NCBI GenBank assembly: GCA_022841365.1
Contig: JALHRP010000009.1
Coordinates: forward strand, 1-64,000
DNA: 64,000 bases
From: Chitinophagaceae bacterium
Lineage (GTDB): Bacteria; Bacteroidota; Bacteroidia; Chitinophagales; Chitinophagaceae
Direction of reading: 5' to 3'
Shown here: one piece after another, positions 18,039 through 26,696 of the stretch
Layout of the letters: every line of letters starts with the position of its first letter
Position numbering within the stretch: position 1 is the first letter of the stretch
The notes under the pieces: generated by a model
The model's database searches: none
Told to the model about the DNA's origin: nothing
What the model saw: only the letters and a program-made list of their open reading frames with translations
Made by a program: the position numbers and the translations under genes

Positions 18039-18947
18039 ATGAGTCAGTATCGTTTAAATTATCTGGAGCAGTTAGAAGCGGAAAGTATTCAGATCTTCCG
18101 TGAGGTGGCTGCGCAGTTTGAGAAGCCGGCCCTTTTATTCAGCGGTGGAAAAGATTCTATTGTGATGGTTCATTTGGCAAAGAAGGCTTTTGCTCCCGGT
18201 AAAATTCCGTTTCCTCTAGTGCATATTGATACAGGGCATAATTTTCCTGAAGCATTGGAATTTCGTGATTGGTTGGCGAATCAGGTTGGCGCTACGCTTG
18301 TTGTTCGTAAAGTAGAAGATACCATTAAACAACGCAGCTTGACAGAGCCCAAAGGAAAATTCCCCAGCCGCAACTGGTTGCAGACTTATACATTGCTCGA
18401 TACCATTGAAGAATTTTCATTTGATGCATGTATTGGTGGTGCACGGAGAGATGAAGAAAAAGCACGTGCAAAAGAACGCATCTTTTCTGTGCGTGATGAG
18501 TTTGGTCAATGGAACCCCAAACTGCAACGTCCTGAATTATGGAATATATACAACGGCCGTATTCACAAAGGTGAGAACGTTCGTGTGTTCCCGATCAGCA
18601 ACTGGACTGAATTAGATATCTGGAATTATATCCGAAGTGAAAAAATTGATCTGCCTTCTATTTATTTCGCACACGACCGTGAAGTGATTTTACATGAAGG
18701 TCAGTTGGTAGCAATGAGTGAATATGTTCAACCATCAGCCGATGATAAAATTATCACCAGGCGTGTGCGTTACCGTACTGTTGGTGATATGACATGTACA
18801 GCTGCAGTGGAATCAACTGCAACAAACTTAGACGAAGTAATTGAAGAGATCATTGCAACACGCATCAGCGAACGTGGTGAAACACGTATTGATGATAAAG
18901 TAACAGAAGCTGCAATGGAAGACAGGAAGAAGAATGGGTATTTCTAA
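18039..18947 (+). CDS. cysD: Sulfate adenylyltransferase subunit 2
   Basis: The ATP pyrophosphatase subunit that joins sulfate to AMP, giving APS, as a heterodimer with CysN. This 302-residue protein has the PP-loop SGGKDS at residues 35-40 and the family segments PLVHIDTGHNFPE, GGARRDEEKARAKER and RVFPISNWTELDIW. Length is typical. It is separated from cysN by 335 bases that hold a reversed palindromic element, a small ORF and a forward element. Confidence 0.96.
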   Translation: MSQYRLNYLEQLEAESIQIFREVAAQFEKPALLFSGGKDSIVMVHLAKKAFAPGKIPFPLVHIDTGHNFPEALEFRDWLANQVGATLVVRKVEDTIKQRSLTEPKGKFPSRNWLQTYTLLDTIEEFSFDACIGGARRDEEKARAKERIFSVRDEFGQWNPKLQRPELWNIYNGRIHKGENVRVFPISNWTELDIWNYIRSEKIDLPSIYFAHDREVILHEGQLVAMSEYVQPSADDKIITRRVRYRTVGDMTCTAAVESTATNLDEVIEEIIATRISERGETRIDDKVTEAAMEDRKKNGYF

Positions 18948-18955
18948 GACAGGAC

Positions 18956-19003
18956 GCCCCCTCCGCCCCCTGAAGGGGGAACTGCACAACACAGCCCTCG
19001 CTT
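18956..19003 (-). repeat. Reversed palindromic element downstream of cysD
   Basis: GCCCCCTCCG, hairpin CCCCCT-GA-AGGGGG, spacer, then the CACAGCCCTCGCTT tail (18990-19003). It starts 8 bases after the cysD stop. The same tail is seen at 14671, 23224 and 36230. Confidence 0.72.
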
Positions 19004-19042
19004 TTAAAAGGGTATAATTAAAAGTTTAGTGGTGGCTATTTG

Positions 19043-19165
19043 ATGAGTAGGGAACATAATGCAAGATATTTGAATAACAAGCTGGAAGAAATAGGTAAGA
19101 TGAGGAATTATCAATTCATGAATAAAGATAAAGAGTACGAGTCTTACAATGATGAATCGAATTAA
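19043..19165 (+). CDS. Small charged ORF, 40 aa (doubtful)
   Basis: Between cysD and cysN. The 40 codons encode a very hydrophilic peptide (MSREHNARYLNNKLEEIGKM at the start, acidic and Tyr-rich at the end) without a Cys or a hydrophobic segment. It is bounded by the two elements of the gap. It could be real or chance; the rest of 19166-19255 is AT-rich with nothing recognised. Confidence 0.3.
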   Translation: MSREHNARYLNNKLEEIGKMRNYQFMNKDKEYESYNDESN

Positions 19166-19255
19166 ACAGAAGTTAATTTGAAGTGATTAACAGGATAACA
19201 GAATAAAAATATTTTTTAGCATCAGTAACTGTGAAACAATAGTACTGTATTTAAA

Positions 19256-19279
19256 CACCCCTTTAGGGGATGGGGGCTT
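19256..19279 (+). repeat. Forward short palindromic element before cysN
   Basis: CACCCC-TTTA-GGGG then ATGGGGGC, ending 3 bases before the cysN ATG. Its reverse complement resembles the start of the element at 18956, so the cysD-cysN spacer is bounded by an inverted pair. Confidence 0.6.
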
Positions 19280-19282
19280 ACT

Positions 19283-20524
19283 ATGGACTTATTACGTTTT
19301 ATAACCGCAGGTAGTGTAGATGATGGCAAAAGCACATTAATCGGTCGTTTGTTGTACGACAGCAAAAACATTCTGATTGATCAATTGGAAGCATTGGAAA
19401 AATCAACCAAGAACCGTACTGATGGTTCTGTTGATCTGGCGTTGTTAACCGATGGCTTGCGTGCAGAAAGAGAACAGGGAATTACCATTGATGTGGCGTA
19501 CCGTTATTTCACCACACCAAAACGGAAATTCATTATCGCTGATGCGCCCGGTCATGTGCAGTACACACGAAACATGATTACCGGTGCAAGTAACGCCAAC
19601 CTCATCATTATTTTGGTTGATGCAAGACAAGGCGTAGTTGAACAAACACGACGTCATTCCATTATTGCTTCTTTACTGAAGATCAAGCATGTGGTAGTAG
19701 CTATCAATAAAATGGATCTGGTTCAATACTCGCAGGATGTGTACAACAATATTGTGATTGATTATGCAGATGTGGCGAAGCAATTAGGGTTGAAAGATGT
19801 TACTTATATTCCCATCAGTGCTTTGAATGGCGATAACATTGTAGATAAATCTGAAACAATTACCTGGTACGAAGGGAAACCATTACTTGAGTTTCTGGAG
19901 GCTGTTGAAATTGATAACGACATCAACTTAACTGATCCACGTTTCCAGGTTCAGTTGGTGATTCGTCCGCAAACAGAAGATCTGCATGATTACCGTGGCT
20001 ATGCCGGACAGGTAAGCAGTGGTATTTACAAAGTAGGTGATAAAGTAACCGTATTGCCTGCAGGTATTGAAACAACCATCAGCACATTAGAAGTGGGTGG
20101 TAAATCGGTTGATGAAGTATTTGCTCCGCAAAGTGTAACCATTCAATTGGCCGATGATATTGATATCAGCCGTGGCGATTCAATTGTAAAATCAGATAAC
20201 CTGCCGCAGGTGAGCAATGAACTGGATGTAATCCTTTGCTGGATGGATGAGAAACCATTGATCCCAGGTAATAAGTATTACCTGCAGCATGGCAGCCGTT
20301 TGGTTCGTTCTGTTGTAAAGCAGGTGGAATATAAATTGGATGTAAACAGTTTACAGCAGCAATCAGTGGATGGAAATGTAAAATTGAATGAAGTGGTAAA
20401 AGCTGTCATCAAAACTGCATCGCCATTGGTGTTCGATTCATACGATCGGTTAAACGAAAATGGAAGTGCTGTATTGATTGATGAAACAAGTAACAGCACA
20501 GTAGCTGCTGTTTTAATCAACTAA
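19283..20524 (+). CDS. cysN: Sulfate adenylyltransferase subunit 1 (GTPase)
   Basis: The regulatory GTPase partner of CysD, which drives APS synthesis. This 413-residue EF-Tu-like protein has the P-loop GSVDDGKST (residues 10-18), switch region REQGITIDVAYRYF, DAPGHVQYTRNM (G3) and NKMD (G4), followed by two beta-barrel domains. It has no C-terminal APS kinase (CysC) domain, so it is the single-function form. A short hairpin terminator follows the stop and may tune expression of the genes downstream. Confidence 0.96.
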   Translation: MDLLRFITAGSVDDGKSTLIGRLLYDSKNILIDQLEALEKSTKNRTDGSVDLALLTDGLRAEREQGITIDVAYRYFTTPKRKFIIADAPGHVQYTRNMITGASNANLIIILVDARQGVVEQTRRHSIIASLLKIKHVVVAINKMDLVQYSQDVYNNIVIDYADVAKQLGLKDVTYIPISALNGDNIVDKSETITWYEGKPLLEFLEAVEIDNDINLTDPRFQVQLVIRPQTEDLHDYRGYAGQVSSGIYKVGDKVTVLPAGIETTISTLEVGGKSVDEVFAPQSVTIQLADDIDISRGDSIVKSDNLPQVSNELDVILCWMDEKPLIPGNKYYLQHGSRLVRSVVKQVEYKLDVNSLQQQSVDGNVKLNEVVKAVIKTASPLVFDSYDRLNENGSAVLIDETSNSTVAAVLIN

Positions 20525-20543
20525 AAAACCGAAAGGTTTTTTT
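20524..20543 (+). terminator. Short hairpin with T-run after cysN
   Basis: AAAAACC-GAAA-GGTTTTTTT directly at the cysN stop. Only the two G-C pairs are strong, so it is likely a partial terminator inside the island. Confidence 0.5.
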
Positions 20544-20598
20544 ATGCAATATAATTCTACTGTTTTTGTAGAATGATGAATAAAGCAAATAAGCTGAT

Positions 20599-21456
20599 AT
20601 GTCAGAGCAAAAGAAAAATACTAATGCGAAGTCGGGCCTCCCTCTACCTCGGAGAGGGAACGAGGGTGAGGTGGGGGCCGTAATCATTGCAGGCGCCGGA
20701 CCAGGCGATGCCGACCTCATCACAGTGAAACTGCAACAGCGTTTGGCAGAAGCAGATGTAATTATTGTTGATCGTTTGGTAAACCCTGAGATCACTGATT
20801 TGTATGCACGCCCAGATGCGTTGGTATTGATGACGGGTAAACAAGGTTATCATGATGGATCAGTTGCGCAGGAAGACATTAATAAGCTGTTGGTTGGTCA
20901 TGCAAAGAATGGGAAAACAGTGTTGCGTTTAAAAGGTGGTGATGTTGCTTTCTTCAGCAATGTGCTGGATGAATTACAAAGTTTGCAGGAAGAAAATATT
21001 CCGTTTGAAATTATTCCCGGCATTACGGCCGCATCCGGTGCCTCCGCTTATGCAGGTATTCCGTTAACAGCGAGGGGTTATGCTAAAGCTGTTCAGTTCA
21101 TCACATTTAACCCATGCAGTTTTTACAGCCGTGATCAATGGAAAGCATGGGCAACATCAACCGACACATTGGTGTTTTATATGGCTGCACGTAACCTCAA
21201 TGGTTTAACTGAGTTATTGCTGCGTCATTCAAAAAAACCAAATACGCCGCTTGCAGTGATTGAGCAGGCAACAACAACATTTCAACAGGTCCATATAACA
21301 ACAATTAGCGATTGTGCCTTCGATTTTGCAGCAAAGAAATTCAGTTCACCTTCATTGGTCATCATTGGTGATGTGGTGAAACAGCATGAACAATATAATT
21401 GGTATAAAGCCGGTAAGGCAGGTTCTGTTTTTCATGAATTAGTGATGGTTAAATAA
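20599..21456 (+). CDS. cobA: Uroporphyrinogen-III C-methyltransferase
   Basis: Uses two SAM molecules to turn uroporphyrinogen III into precorrin-2, the first step to siroheme, the cofactor of CysI. The 285 residues include VIIAGAGPGDADLITV (about 28-43), the VIVDRLV segment, GKQGYHDG, VLRLKGGDVAFFS and PGITAASGASAYAGIPLT, all SUMT signatures. Residues 13-25 (GLPLPRRGNEGEV) come from a palindromic element. The first four residues (MSEQ) plus the element closely resemble the CysI N-terminus. It is a single-domain enzyme; the dehydrogenase/chelatase partner lies in the fusion gene at 25032. Confidence 0.95.
   Translation: MSEQKKNTNAKSGLPLPRRGNEGEVGAVIIAGAGPGDADLITVKLQQRLAEADVIIVDRLVNPEITDLYARPDALVLMTGKQGYHDGSVAQEDINKLLVGHAKNGKTVLRLKGGDVAFFSNVLDELQSLQEENIPFEIIPGITAASGASAYAGIPLTARGYAKAVQFITFNPCSFYSRDQWKAWATSTDTLVFYMAARNLNGLTELLLRHSKKPNTPLAVIEQATTTFQQVHITTISDCAFDFAAKKFSSPSLVIIGDVVKQHEQYNWYKAGKAGSVFHELVMVK
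20634..20672 (+). repeat. In-frame palindromic element at the cobA N-terminus
   Basis: GGGCCTCCCTCT-ACCTC-GGAGAGGG, then AACGAGGGTGAGGT. It encodes GLPLPRRGNEGEV and is about 85 percent identical by eye to the cysI copy. Confidence 0.8.
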
Positions 21457-21464
21457 AGCATTCT

Positions 21465-23183
21465 ATGATTGGCGATTTACGACTAAAAAAATTACAGGAG
21501 TTTTTTGATAGCTATTCCAAAGAAGAATTGATTTGGGTGAATGGTTATTTGTCAGGCCTTGTAAGCAATGGTAAAGTGAATAGTAATGCGTCTGTAAATG
21601 GTCAGGATTATAAAGCCGTATCAACAAAAAAGATCACTCTTGCTTTTGGTACGGAGACAGGCAACTCAAAAAAACTCGCCACACAGTTAGCTGCTGCGGC
21701 TAAAAAACATGGTGTAGTTGTAAAGCTTACTAATCTGAGTCAATACCGTGTTACTGATCTTCCAAAAGAAGATTTCCTTTTTGTGGTGATCAGCACACAG
21801 GGTGAAGGTGAGCCACCAATTCCAGCAAAGAAATTTTGCGATTATATTCATGAGAACGAGCTATCGCTTCCCAATTTAAAATTCAGTGTATTGGCATTGG
21901 GCGATACTTCTTATCCATTGTTTTGCAAAACAGGAGAAGATGTAGATGCTCAGTTGCTGAAGTTTGGTGCAAAACAAGTAGTGCCTTTGCAAAAATGCGA
22001 TGTAGATTATGAAGAAGATGCACAGGCATGGTTTGCTAAAGTATTACAGGTTGTAGAAAATCAAACTGCAGTTACTCCGGCTGCTGCTGAACCTGCGCCC
22101 GTTGTAAAAAAAGCAACAAATAAAAAACATTACCACGGCACTATTCTTACCAATATTAATTTAAACGATCGGGGATCGAAGAAAGCAACCTATCATATTG
22201 AAATAGAAGCGAATGAAGCCATCGCTTATGAACCGGGAGATACCATTGGTATTGTTCCGAACAACAGAGCCGATGTAGTAGATCGTATTTTATCACTCAC
22301 AGGTATAGCTGCTGACAAAATAATTATAACAGCAAAAGCAGAAGGCACAGTGAGAGAGTTGTTGTTACATAATCTTAACATCTGCTACCTGCTGACATCA
22401 ACCATAAAAAAATACGCAACACTCACACAGCAGGAAATTCCTGATACAAGAATGGATCTGGTTGATCTCTTGCGTATTTATCCCGTAAAAGATGCAGACC
22501 AGTTTGAAGATGTTGTAAAAATATTAATGCCAATTGCACCTCGGTTGTATTCGGTATCATCTTCACCTGCAGCACATGGCGAAAATGAAATCCATATTAC
22601 CGTTGCAAAGAATGCATTTTTAACGCAAGATGAACAGCGTTTTGGTTTGTGCAGTGAGTTCCTTGGTGATTTGCCGGTTGGTTCGTCCATTACATTCTAT
22701 GTGCATAAGGATAAAAATTTCAAATTACCTGCTGCTGATAAAGATGTGATCATGATCGGTCCGGGTACAGGTGTTGCACCTTTTCGTTCGTTTCTTGCAG
22801 AAAGAGATGCAACGGGAGCAAATGGTCGTAACTGGTTCTTCTTTGGTGAACAACATTTCACAACTGACTTTCTCTATCAAACAGAAATGCAGAATTATGT
22901 AGAGACGGGTGTGTTAACGAAGATTGATCTTGCTTTCTCCAGAGATCAGCAGGAGAAAGTCTATGTGCAACATCGCATCAAAGAAAAAGCCGTTGAGTTT
23001 TTTCAATGGATTGATGGCGGTGCTTCTGTTTACATCAGTGGAACAAAAGACCCGATGAGTAAAGATGTGGAGCAAACCTTGTTGCAGATTATTGAAGAGC
23101 AGGGAAAGAAAACAAGGGAAGAAGCACAGCAATATCTGGAGCTATTGAAGAAGGAAGGAAGGTATGAGAAGGATGTGTATTAG
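21465..23183 (+). CDS. cysJ: Sulfite reductase (NADPH) flavoprotein alpha subunit
   Basis: Passes electrons from NADPH through FAD and FMN to the CysI hemoprotein. Domains in order over 572 residues: a short N-terminal helix, a flavodoxin domain at about 57-205 (FGTETGNSKKLA, STQGEGEPP, LGDTSYPLFC), a linker rich in Ala/Pro, an FAD domain (RLYSVSSSP), then an NADPH domain (GPGTGVAPFRSFLAER) and the C-terminal YISGTKDPMSKDVE. The C-terminus ends in an aromatic residue, as in this family. It starts 8 bases after cobA; a reversed palindromic element follows its stop. Confidence 0.95.
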   Translation: MIGDLRLKKLQEFFDSYSKEELIWVNGYLSGLVSNGKVNSNASVNGQDYKAVSTKKITLAFGTETGNSKKLATQLAAAAKKHGVVVKLTNLSQYRVTDLPKEDFLFVVISTQGEGEPPIPAKKFCDYIHENELSLPNLKFSVLALGDTSYPLFCKTGEDVDAQLLKFGAKQVVPLQKCDVDYEEDAQAWFAKVLQVVENQTAVTPAAAEPAPVVKKATNKKHYHGTILTNINLNDRGSKKATYHIEIEANEAIAYEPGDTIGIVPNNRADVVDRILSLTGIAADKIIITAKAEGTVRELLLHNLNICYLLTSTIKKYATLTQQEIPDTRMDLVDLLRIYPVKDADQFEDVVKILMPIAPRLYSVSSSPAAHGENEIHITVAKNAFLTQDEQRFGLCSEFLGDLPVGSSITFYVHKDKNFKLPAADKDVIMIGPGTGVAPFRSFLAERDATGANGRNWFFFGEQHFTTDFLYQTEMQNYVETGVLTKIDLAFSRDQQEKVYVQHRIKEKAVEFFQWIDGGASVYISGTKDPMSKDVEQTLLQIIEEQGKKTREEAQQYLELLKKEGRYEKDVY

Positions 23184-23184
23184 A

Positions 23185-23237
23185 GGCCCCCTCTAACTCC
23201 CCCGAAGGAGGAGAATTGCAAGGCACAGCCCTTGCTT
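23185..23237 (-). repeat. Reversed palindromic element downstream of cysJ
   Basis: GGCCCCCTCTAA, hairpin CTCC-CCCGAA-GGAG, spacer and the CACAGCCCTTGCTT tail (23224-23237). It starts 2 bases after the cysJ stop. Confidence 0.7.
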
Positions 23238-23291
23238 GTTTATACTAAAAATGAAAAGTGAACTATTGTTGAAGTAAGATAACGAAATGAT

Positions 23292-25019
23292 ATGTCAGAA
23301 CAGAATCAAAATATTGATGAGGAGCTGGGTCTCCCTCTCCCTCGGAGAGGGAATAAGGGTGAGGTCCTGTCACCTGTTGAGCGGATCAAAACTGCAAGTG
23401 ATGGTTTACGTGGCACGTTAAAAGAAAGTTTAACGAGCCAACTCACAGGTGCATTGTATGAAGATGATCAATCGTTGATCAAATTTCATGGCATGTACCA
23501 GCAGGATGATCGTGACAGGAGAGAAGAACGTACAGCAAAGAAATTAGAATGGTTGTTTTCTTATATGATCCGTTTGCGTTTGCCAGGTGGTTTTCTAACA
23601 CCTGAACAATGGGTTGCGTTGCACGAAGTGGCAGGCAAACATTCAACCGGTACCATCAAGATCACTACAAGACAAACAGTGCAGTTGCATGGTATTTTAA
23701 AATCACACATCAAACCAACGATCTCGGATTTCAATTTAGCTAAGCTGGATTCAATAGCAGCTTGTGGCGATGTGAATCGCAATGTTACCTGCAGTGCACA
23801 TCCCAACGAATCAGAAATTCATGAAGAAGTATTTGCTTTTGCAGATAAGATCAGTGTAATGGCGTTGCCAAAAACAAGATCGTATTACGAAATATGGCTT
23901 GATGAAGAAAAGCTGGCAGAGAAAACAGAGACGGAAGATGATCCATTGTATCAGGATCGTTATCTGCCACGAAAGTTCAAGATCGGTATTGCAATACCAC
24001 CGAACAACGATGTGGATGTGTTAACGAATGATGTGGGATTGATTGCAGTGATTGAAAATAACAAACTCATTGGTTTTAATATTGCTGCGGGTGGTGGTTT
24101 AAGTTCAACACATGGTAACCCGAATACGTATGCTCGTTTGGCAACTGTATTGGGTTTTGTTACTGTTGAGCAAACATTGAAAGCAGTGTATGAAGTGATT
24201 ACTACACAACGTGACTATGGTAACAGGAGTGATCGTAAGCTGGCCCGTTTGAAATATACCATTGATCGTTTGACTGTTGAAGGATTAAAAGAAGAGCTGG
24301 AAAAACGTTGCGGTTTTAAGCTTGCTGAAATAAAACCTTACCGTTTCACTTCACGTAAAGATCATTATGGCTGGAAAAAGAATCATCAGGGTAAATGGTA
24401 TTTCACACTGTTTTTGGAAAATGGTCGTGTGCTGGATGATGAACTGGGTGCAATGAAAACGGCATTACTGGAAATTGCAAAAACAGGAAAAGCAAACTTC
24501 CGGTTTACCGGTAATCAGAATGTGATCATTGCAGATGTAATGGAAGCAGATAAACCAGCCATTGAAAAATTAGTGAAAGAATTTAAACTGGATGAACATA
24601 CTGCAAATGCCGGTGCACTTCGTAAAAATGCAATAGCATGTGTGGCCTTCAATACCTGTCCATTAGCATTGGCAGAAGCACAACGTTATTTGCCAACGCT
24701 CATTGATAAGATCGAACCGTTATTGGCAAAACATGGTCTGCAGGATGATGAAATTATTCTGCGAATGACCGGTTGCCCCAATGGTTGTGGTCGTTCACCT
24801 GCAGCAGAGATCGGGTTTGTGGGTACGGCTTATGGTCAGTACAACTTGCATATTGGTGGCGACAGAGAAGGGGAGCGTTTGAATACAAAATATAAAGACA
24901 ACTTAAACGAAGAAGAAATTCTCACAACACTTGATGAGTTGTTTGAAGTGTATGCAAAAGAGCGTAACAGTGGTGAAACATTTGGTGATTTTTCACAACG
25001 TAAATGGATATTGAATTAA
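23292..25019 (+). CDS. cysI: Sulfite reductase hemoprotein beta subunit
   Basis: Reduces sulfite to sulfide using siroheme and a 4Fe-4S cluster. The 575-residue length equals that of NADPH-type CysI. The substrate-side segment IKITTRQTVQLHGILK and both cluster motifs, CVAFNTC (CX5C) and TGCPNGCGRS (CX3C), are intact. Residues 13-25 (GLPLPRRGNKGEV) are encoded by a palindromic element, and the recognisable protein starts only after about residue 27 (VERIKTASDGLRG). Partners CysJ (upstream) and siroheme genes (cobA, 25032) flank it. Confidence 0.95.
   Translation: MSEQNQNIDEELGLPLPRRGNKGEVLSPVERIKTASDGLRGTLKESLTSQLTGALYEDDQSLIKFHGMYQQDDRDRREERTAKKLEWLFSYMIRLRLPGGFLTPEQWVALHEVAGKHSTGTIKITTRQTVQLHGILKSHIKPTISDFNLAKLDSIAACGDVNRNVTCSAHPNESEIHEEVFAFADKISVMALPKTRSYYEIWLDEEKLAEKTETEDDPLYQDRYLPRKFKIGIAIPPNNDVDVLTNDVGLIAVIENNKLIGFNIAAGGGLSSTHGNPNTYARLATVLGFVTVEQTLKAVYEVITTQRDYGNRSDRKLARLKYTIDRLTVEGLKEELEKRCGFKLAEIKPYRFTSRKDHYGWKKNHQGKWYFTLFLENGRVLDDELGAMKTALLEIAKTGKANFRFTGNQNVIIADVMEADKPAIEKLVKEFKLDEHTANAGALRKNAIACVAFNTCPLALAEAQRYLPTLIDKIEPLLAKHGLQDDEIILRMTGCPNGCGRSPAAEIGFVGTAYGQYNLHIGGDREGERLNTKYKDNLNEEEILTTLDELFEVYAKERNSGETFGDFSQRKWILN
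23328..23366 (+). repeat. In-frame palindromic element at the cysI N-terminus
   Basis: GGTCTCCCTCTC-CCTC-GGAGAGGG, then AATAAGGGTGAGGTC. It encodes GLPLPRRGNKGEV at exactly the same residue numbers as the cobA copy. Confidence 0.8.
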
Positions 25020-25031
25020 CACAAGCAACGA

Positions 25032-26546
25032 ATGAATCAACAATCAGAAAAATATCTGGCTGAAAAATCGAAGCACATTGCATCGAAGAATAATTTGTAT
25101 CCTGTTTTTTTAAAACTGGAAGAGTTGCGTGTGCTTTTGGTTGGTGCAGGTAATGTTGGGTTAGAGAAACTACATTCCTTATTGGCAAACTCTCCTAATG
25201 CAGCTGTAACAATTGTGGCACCAGTAGTGAAAGAAGAAGTACGTCGCCTTGTTTGGAAACATGCATCCTGTGAAATTGTACAGAAGCCATTTGAAGAAAC
25301 GGATTTAGAACATAAAGATCTTGTTATACTTGCTACCGATGATCGAAAACTGCATGAAGAAGTAAGGCTGCTTGTAAAAGCAAGAGGGTTATTGGTAAAT
25401 GTTGCTGATACACCTGATCTCTGCGATTTTTATCTGGGCAGTATTGTGCAGAAAGGTAACCTGAAAGTAGCTATCTCAACCAATGGTAAATCACCAACAG
25501 CAGCCAAGCGAATTAAAGAAGTATTAAACGAAGCGTTGCCCGATGAGTTGGATGATGTGATTGAAAATCTCCACAAGGTTCGTAATAAACTGAATGGAAA
25601 TTTTGAGTACAAAGTGAAAAAGCTCAACTCCATCACAAAAGTATTGGTAGAGAATGATCGTGTTGGTACAGAAAAAAAATGGGAAAAAATTGCCACCTAT
25701 TCATTGATCGCTTTTGCATTCATGTTGATCGGTCATTTTATTTTTTCATATATCCCGTTCCGTCAAATTACAGACGATACAATTGCATGGTATCAAACAT
25801 TGGATAAAAATTTTCATTGGCTGGTACTGGCAGGTTTTCTTGCGCAGTTGGTTGATGGAGCTTTAGGTATGGGTTACGGCGTTACCAGTGCGACGGTGTT
25901 ATTATCTGCAGGCGTAAGCCCTGCAACGATTAGTGGTGCTGTACATACTGCAGAAGTATTTTCAAGTGCTGCTTCCGGTTACAGTCACTATAAATTCGGG
26001 AACGTCAACAAAAAATTATTTAAGGCATTGGTGATACCCGGAGTAATCGGAGCAATCCTCGGAGCAATATTACTTACATGGCTGGGTAATGCAAATGCAG
26101 TTTGGTTACGTGCATTGCTTGCCTGTTATACGTTGTTTCTTGGCATGAAATTTTTATTGAATGCATTCAGAGAGCAAAGGCAGCAGAAAAAATTTAAGCG
26201 GTACAGTGCATTGGCCGGTGCAGGTGGTTTTCTCGATTCCTTTGGCGGCGGTGGTTGGGGGCCGTTAGTAACTACAACGCTGATCAACAAAGGCCGCAGT
26301 CCAAAATATGTAATCGGTTCAGTGAGTTTAACGGAGTTTTTCGTTACGCTGGCCAGTGCGTTTACGTTCTTTACGTTGTTGGGAGTAAGTCATTGGCAGG
26401 TGATTTTTGCTTTGATGATCGGTGGTTTTGTTGCCGCACCTATTGCTGCGAAGCTGGCTGGTAAAATGCCAAAGAAAACGGCATTTATACTCTTAGGTAT
26501 TTTGGTTATAATCTGGAGTATACGAATCCTTGTAAAAGTGATTTGA
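25032..26546 (+). CDS. Fusion: siroheme-synthase (Met8/CysG-N) domain + TSUP permease
   Basis: A 504-residue two-part protein. Residues about 20-215 are a precorrin-2 dehydrogenase/sirohydrochlorin ferrochelatase-like domain with the NAD site VGAGNVGLEK (37-46), the ILATDD and NVADTPDLCDFYLGS segments and the AISTNGKSPTAAKRI helix, the usual CysG N-terminal features. Residues about 220-504 form a TauE/SafE (TSUP) permease with a lead helix and two related halves (GALGMGYGVTSAT and GGFLDSFGGGGWGPLVTT). It would complete siroheme synthesis after CobA and move a sulfur oxyanion, perhaps sulfate or sulfite, across the inner membrane. Linking a soluble enzyme to a transporter is unusual; whether both halves are active is unknown. 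Confidence 0.88.
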   Translation: MNQQSEKYLAEKSKHIASKNNLYPVFLKLEELRVLLVGAGNVGLEKLHSLLANSPNAAVTIVAPVVKEEVRRLVWKHASCEIVQKPFEETDLEHKDLVILATDDRKLHEEVRLLVKARGLLVNVADTPDLCDFYLGSIVQKGNLKVAISTNGKSPTAAKRIKEVLNEALPDELDDVIENLHKVRNKLNGNFEYKVKKLNSITKVLVENDRVGTEKKWEKIATYSLIAFAFMLIGHFIFSYIPFRQITDDTIAWYQTLDKNFHWLVLAGFLAQLVDGALGMGYGVTSATVLLSAGVSPATISGAVHTAEVFSSAASGYSHYKFGNVNKKLFKALVIPGVIGAILGAILLTWLGNANAVWLRALLACYTLFLGMKFLLNAFREQRQQKKFKRYSALAGAGGFLDSFGGGGWGPLVTTTLINKGRSPKYVIGSVSLTEFFVTLASAFTFFTLLGVSHWQVIFALMIGGFVAAPIAAKLAGKMPKKTAFILLGILVIIWSIRILVKVI

Positions 26547-26696
26547 TAGATAGAACGCAAAGCCTTTTTACTGCAATTATATGCAACCGTTCGTTCGTAA
26601 AGAATCGGTCATAACAATTCGATTCACTTATGCTTTCTGTTTCCTGCAAACGCTTTCCCCGTAACTTCGCAGCTTATTCTTACGAACAATAAAGTT

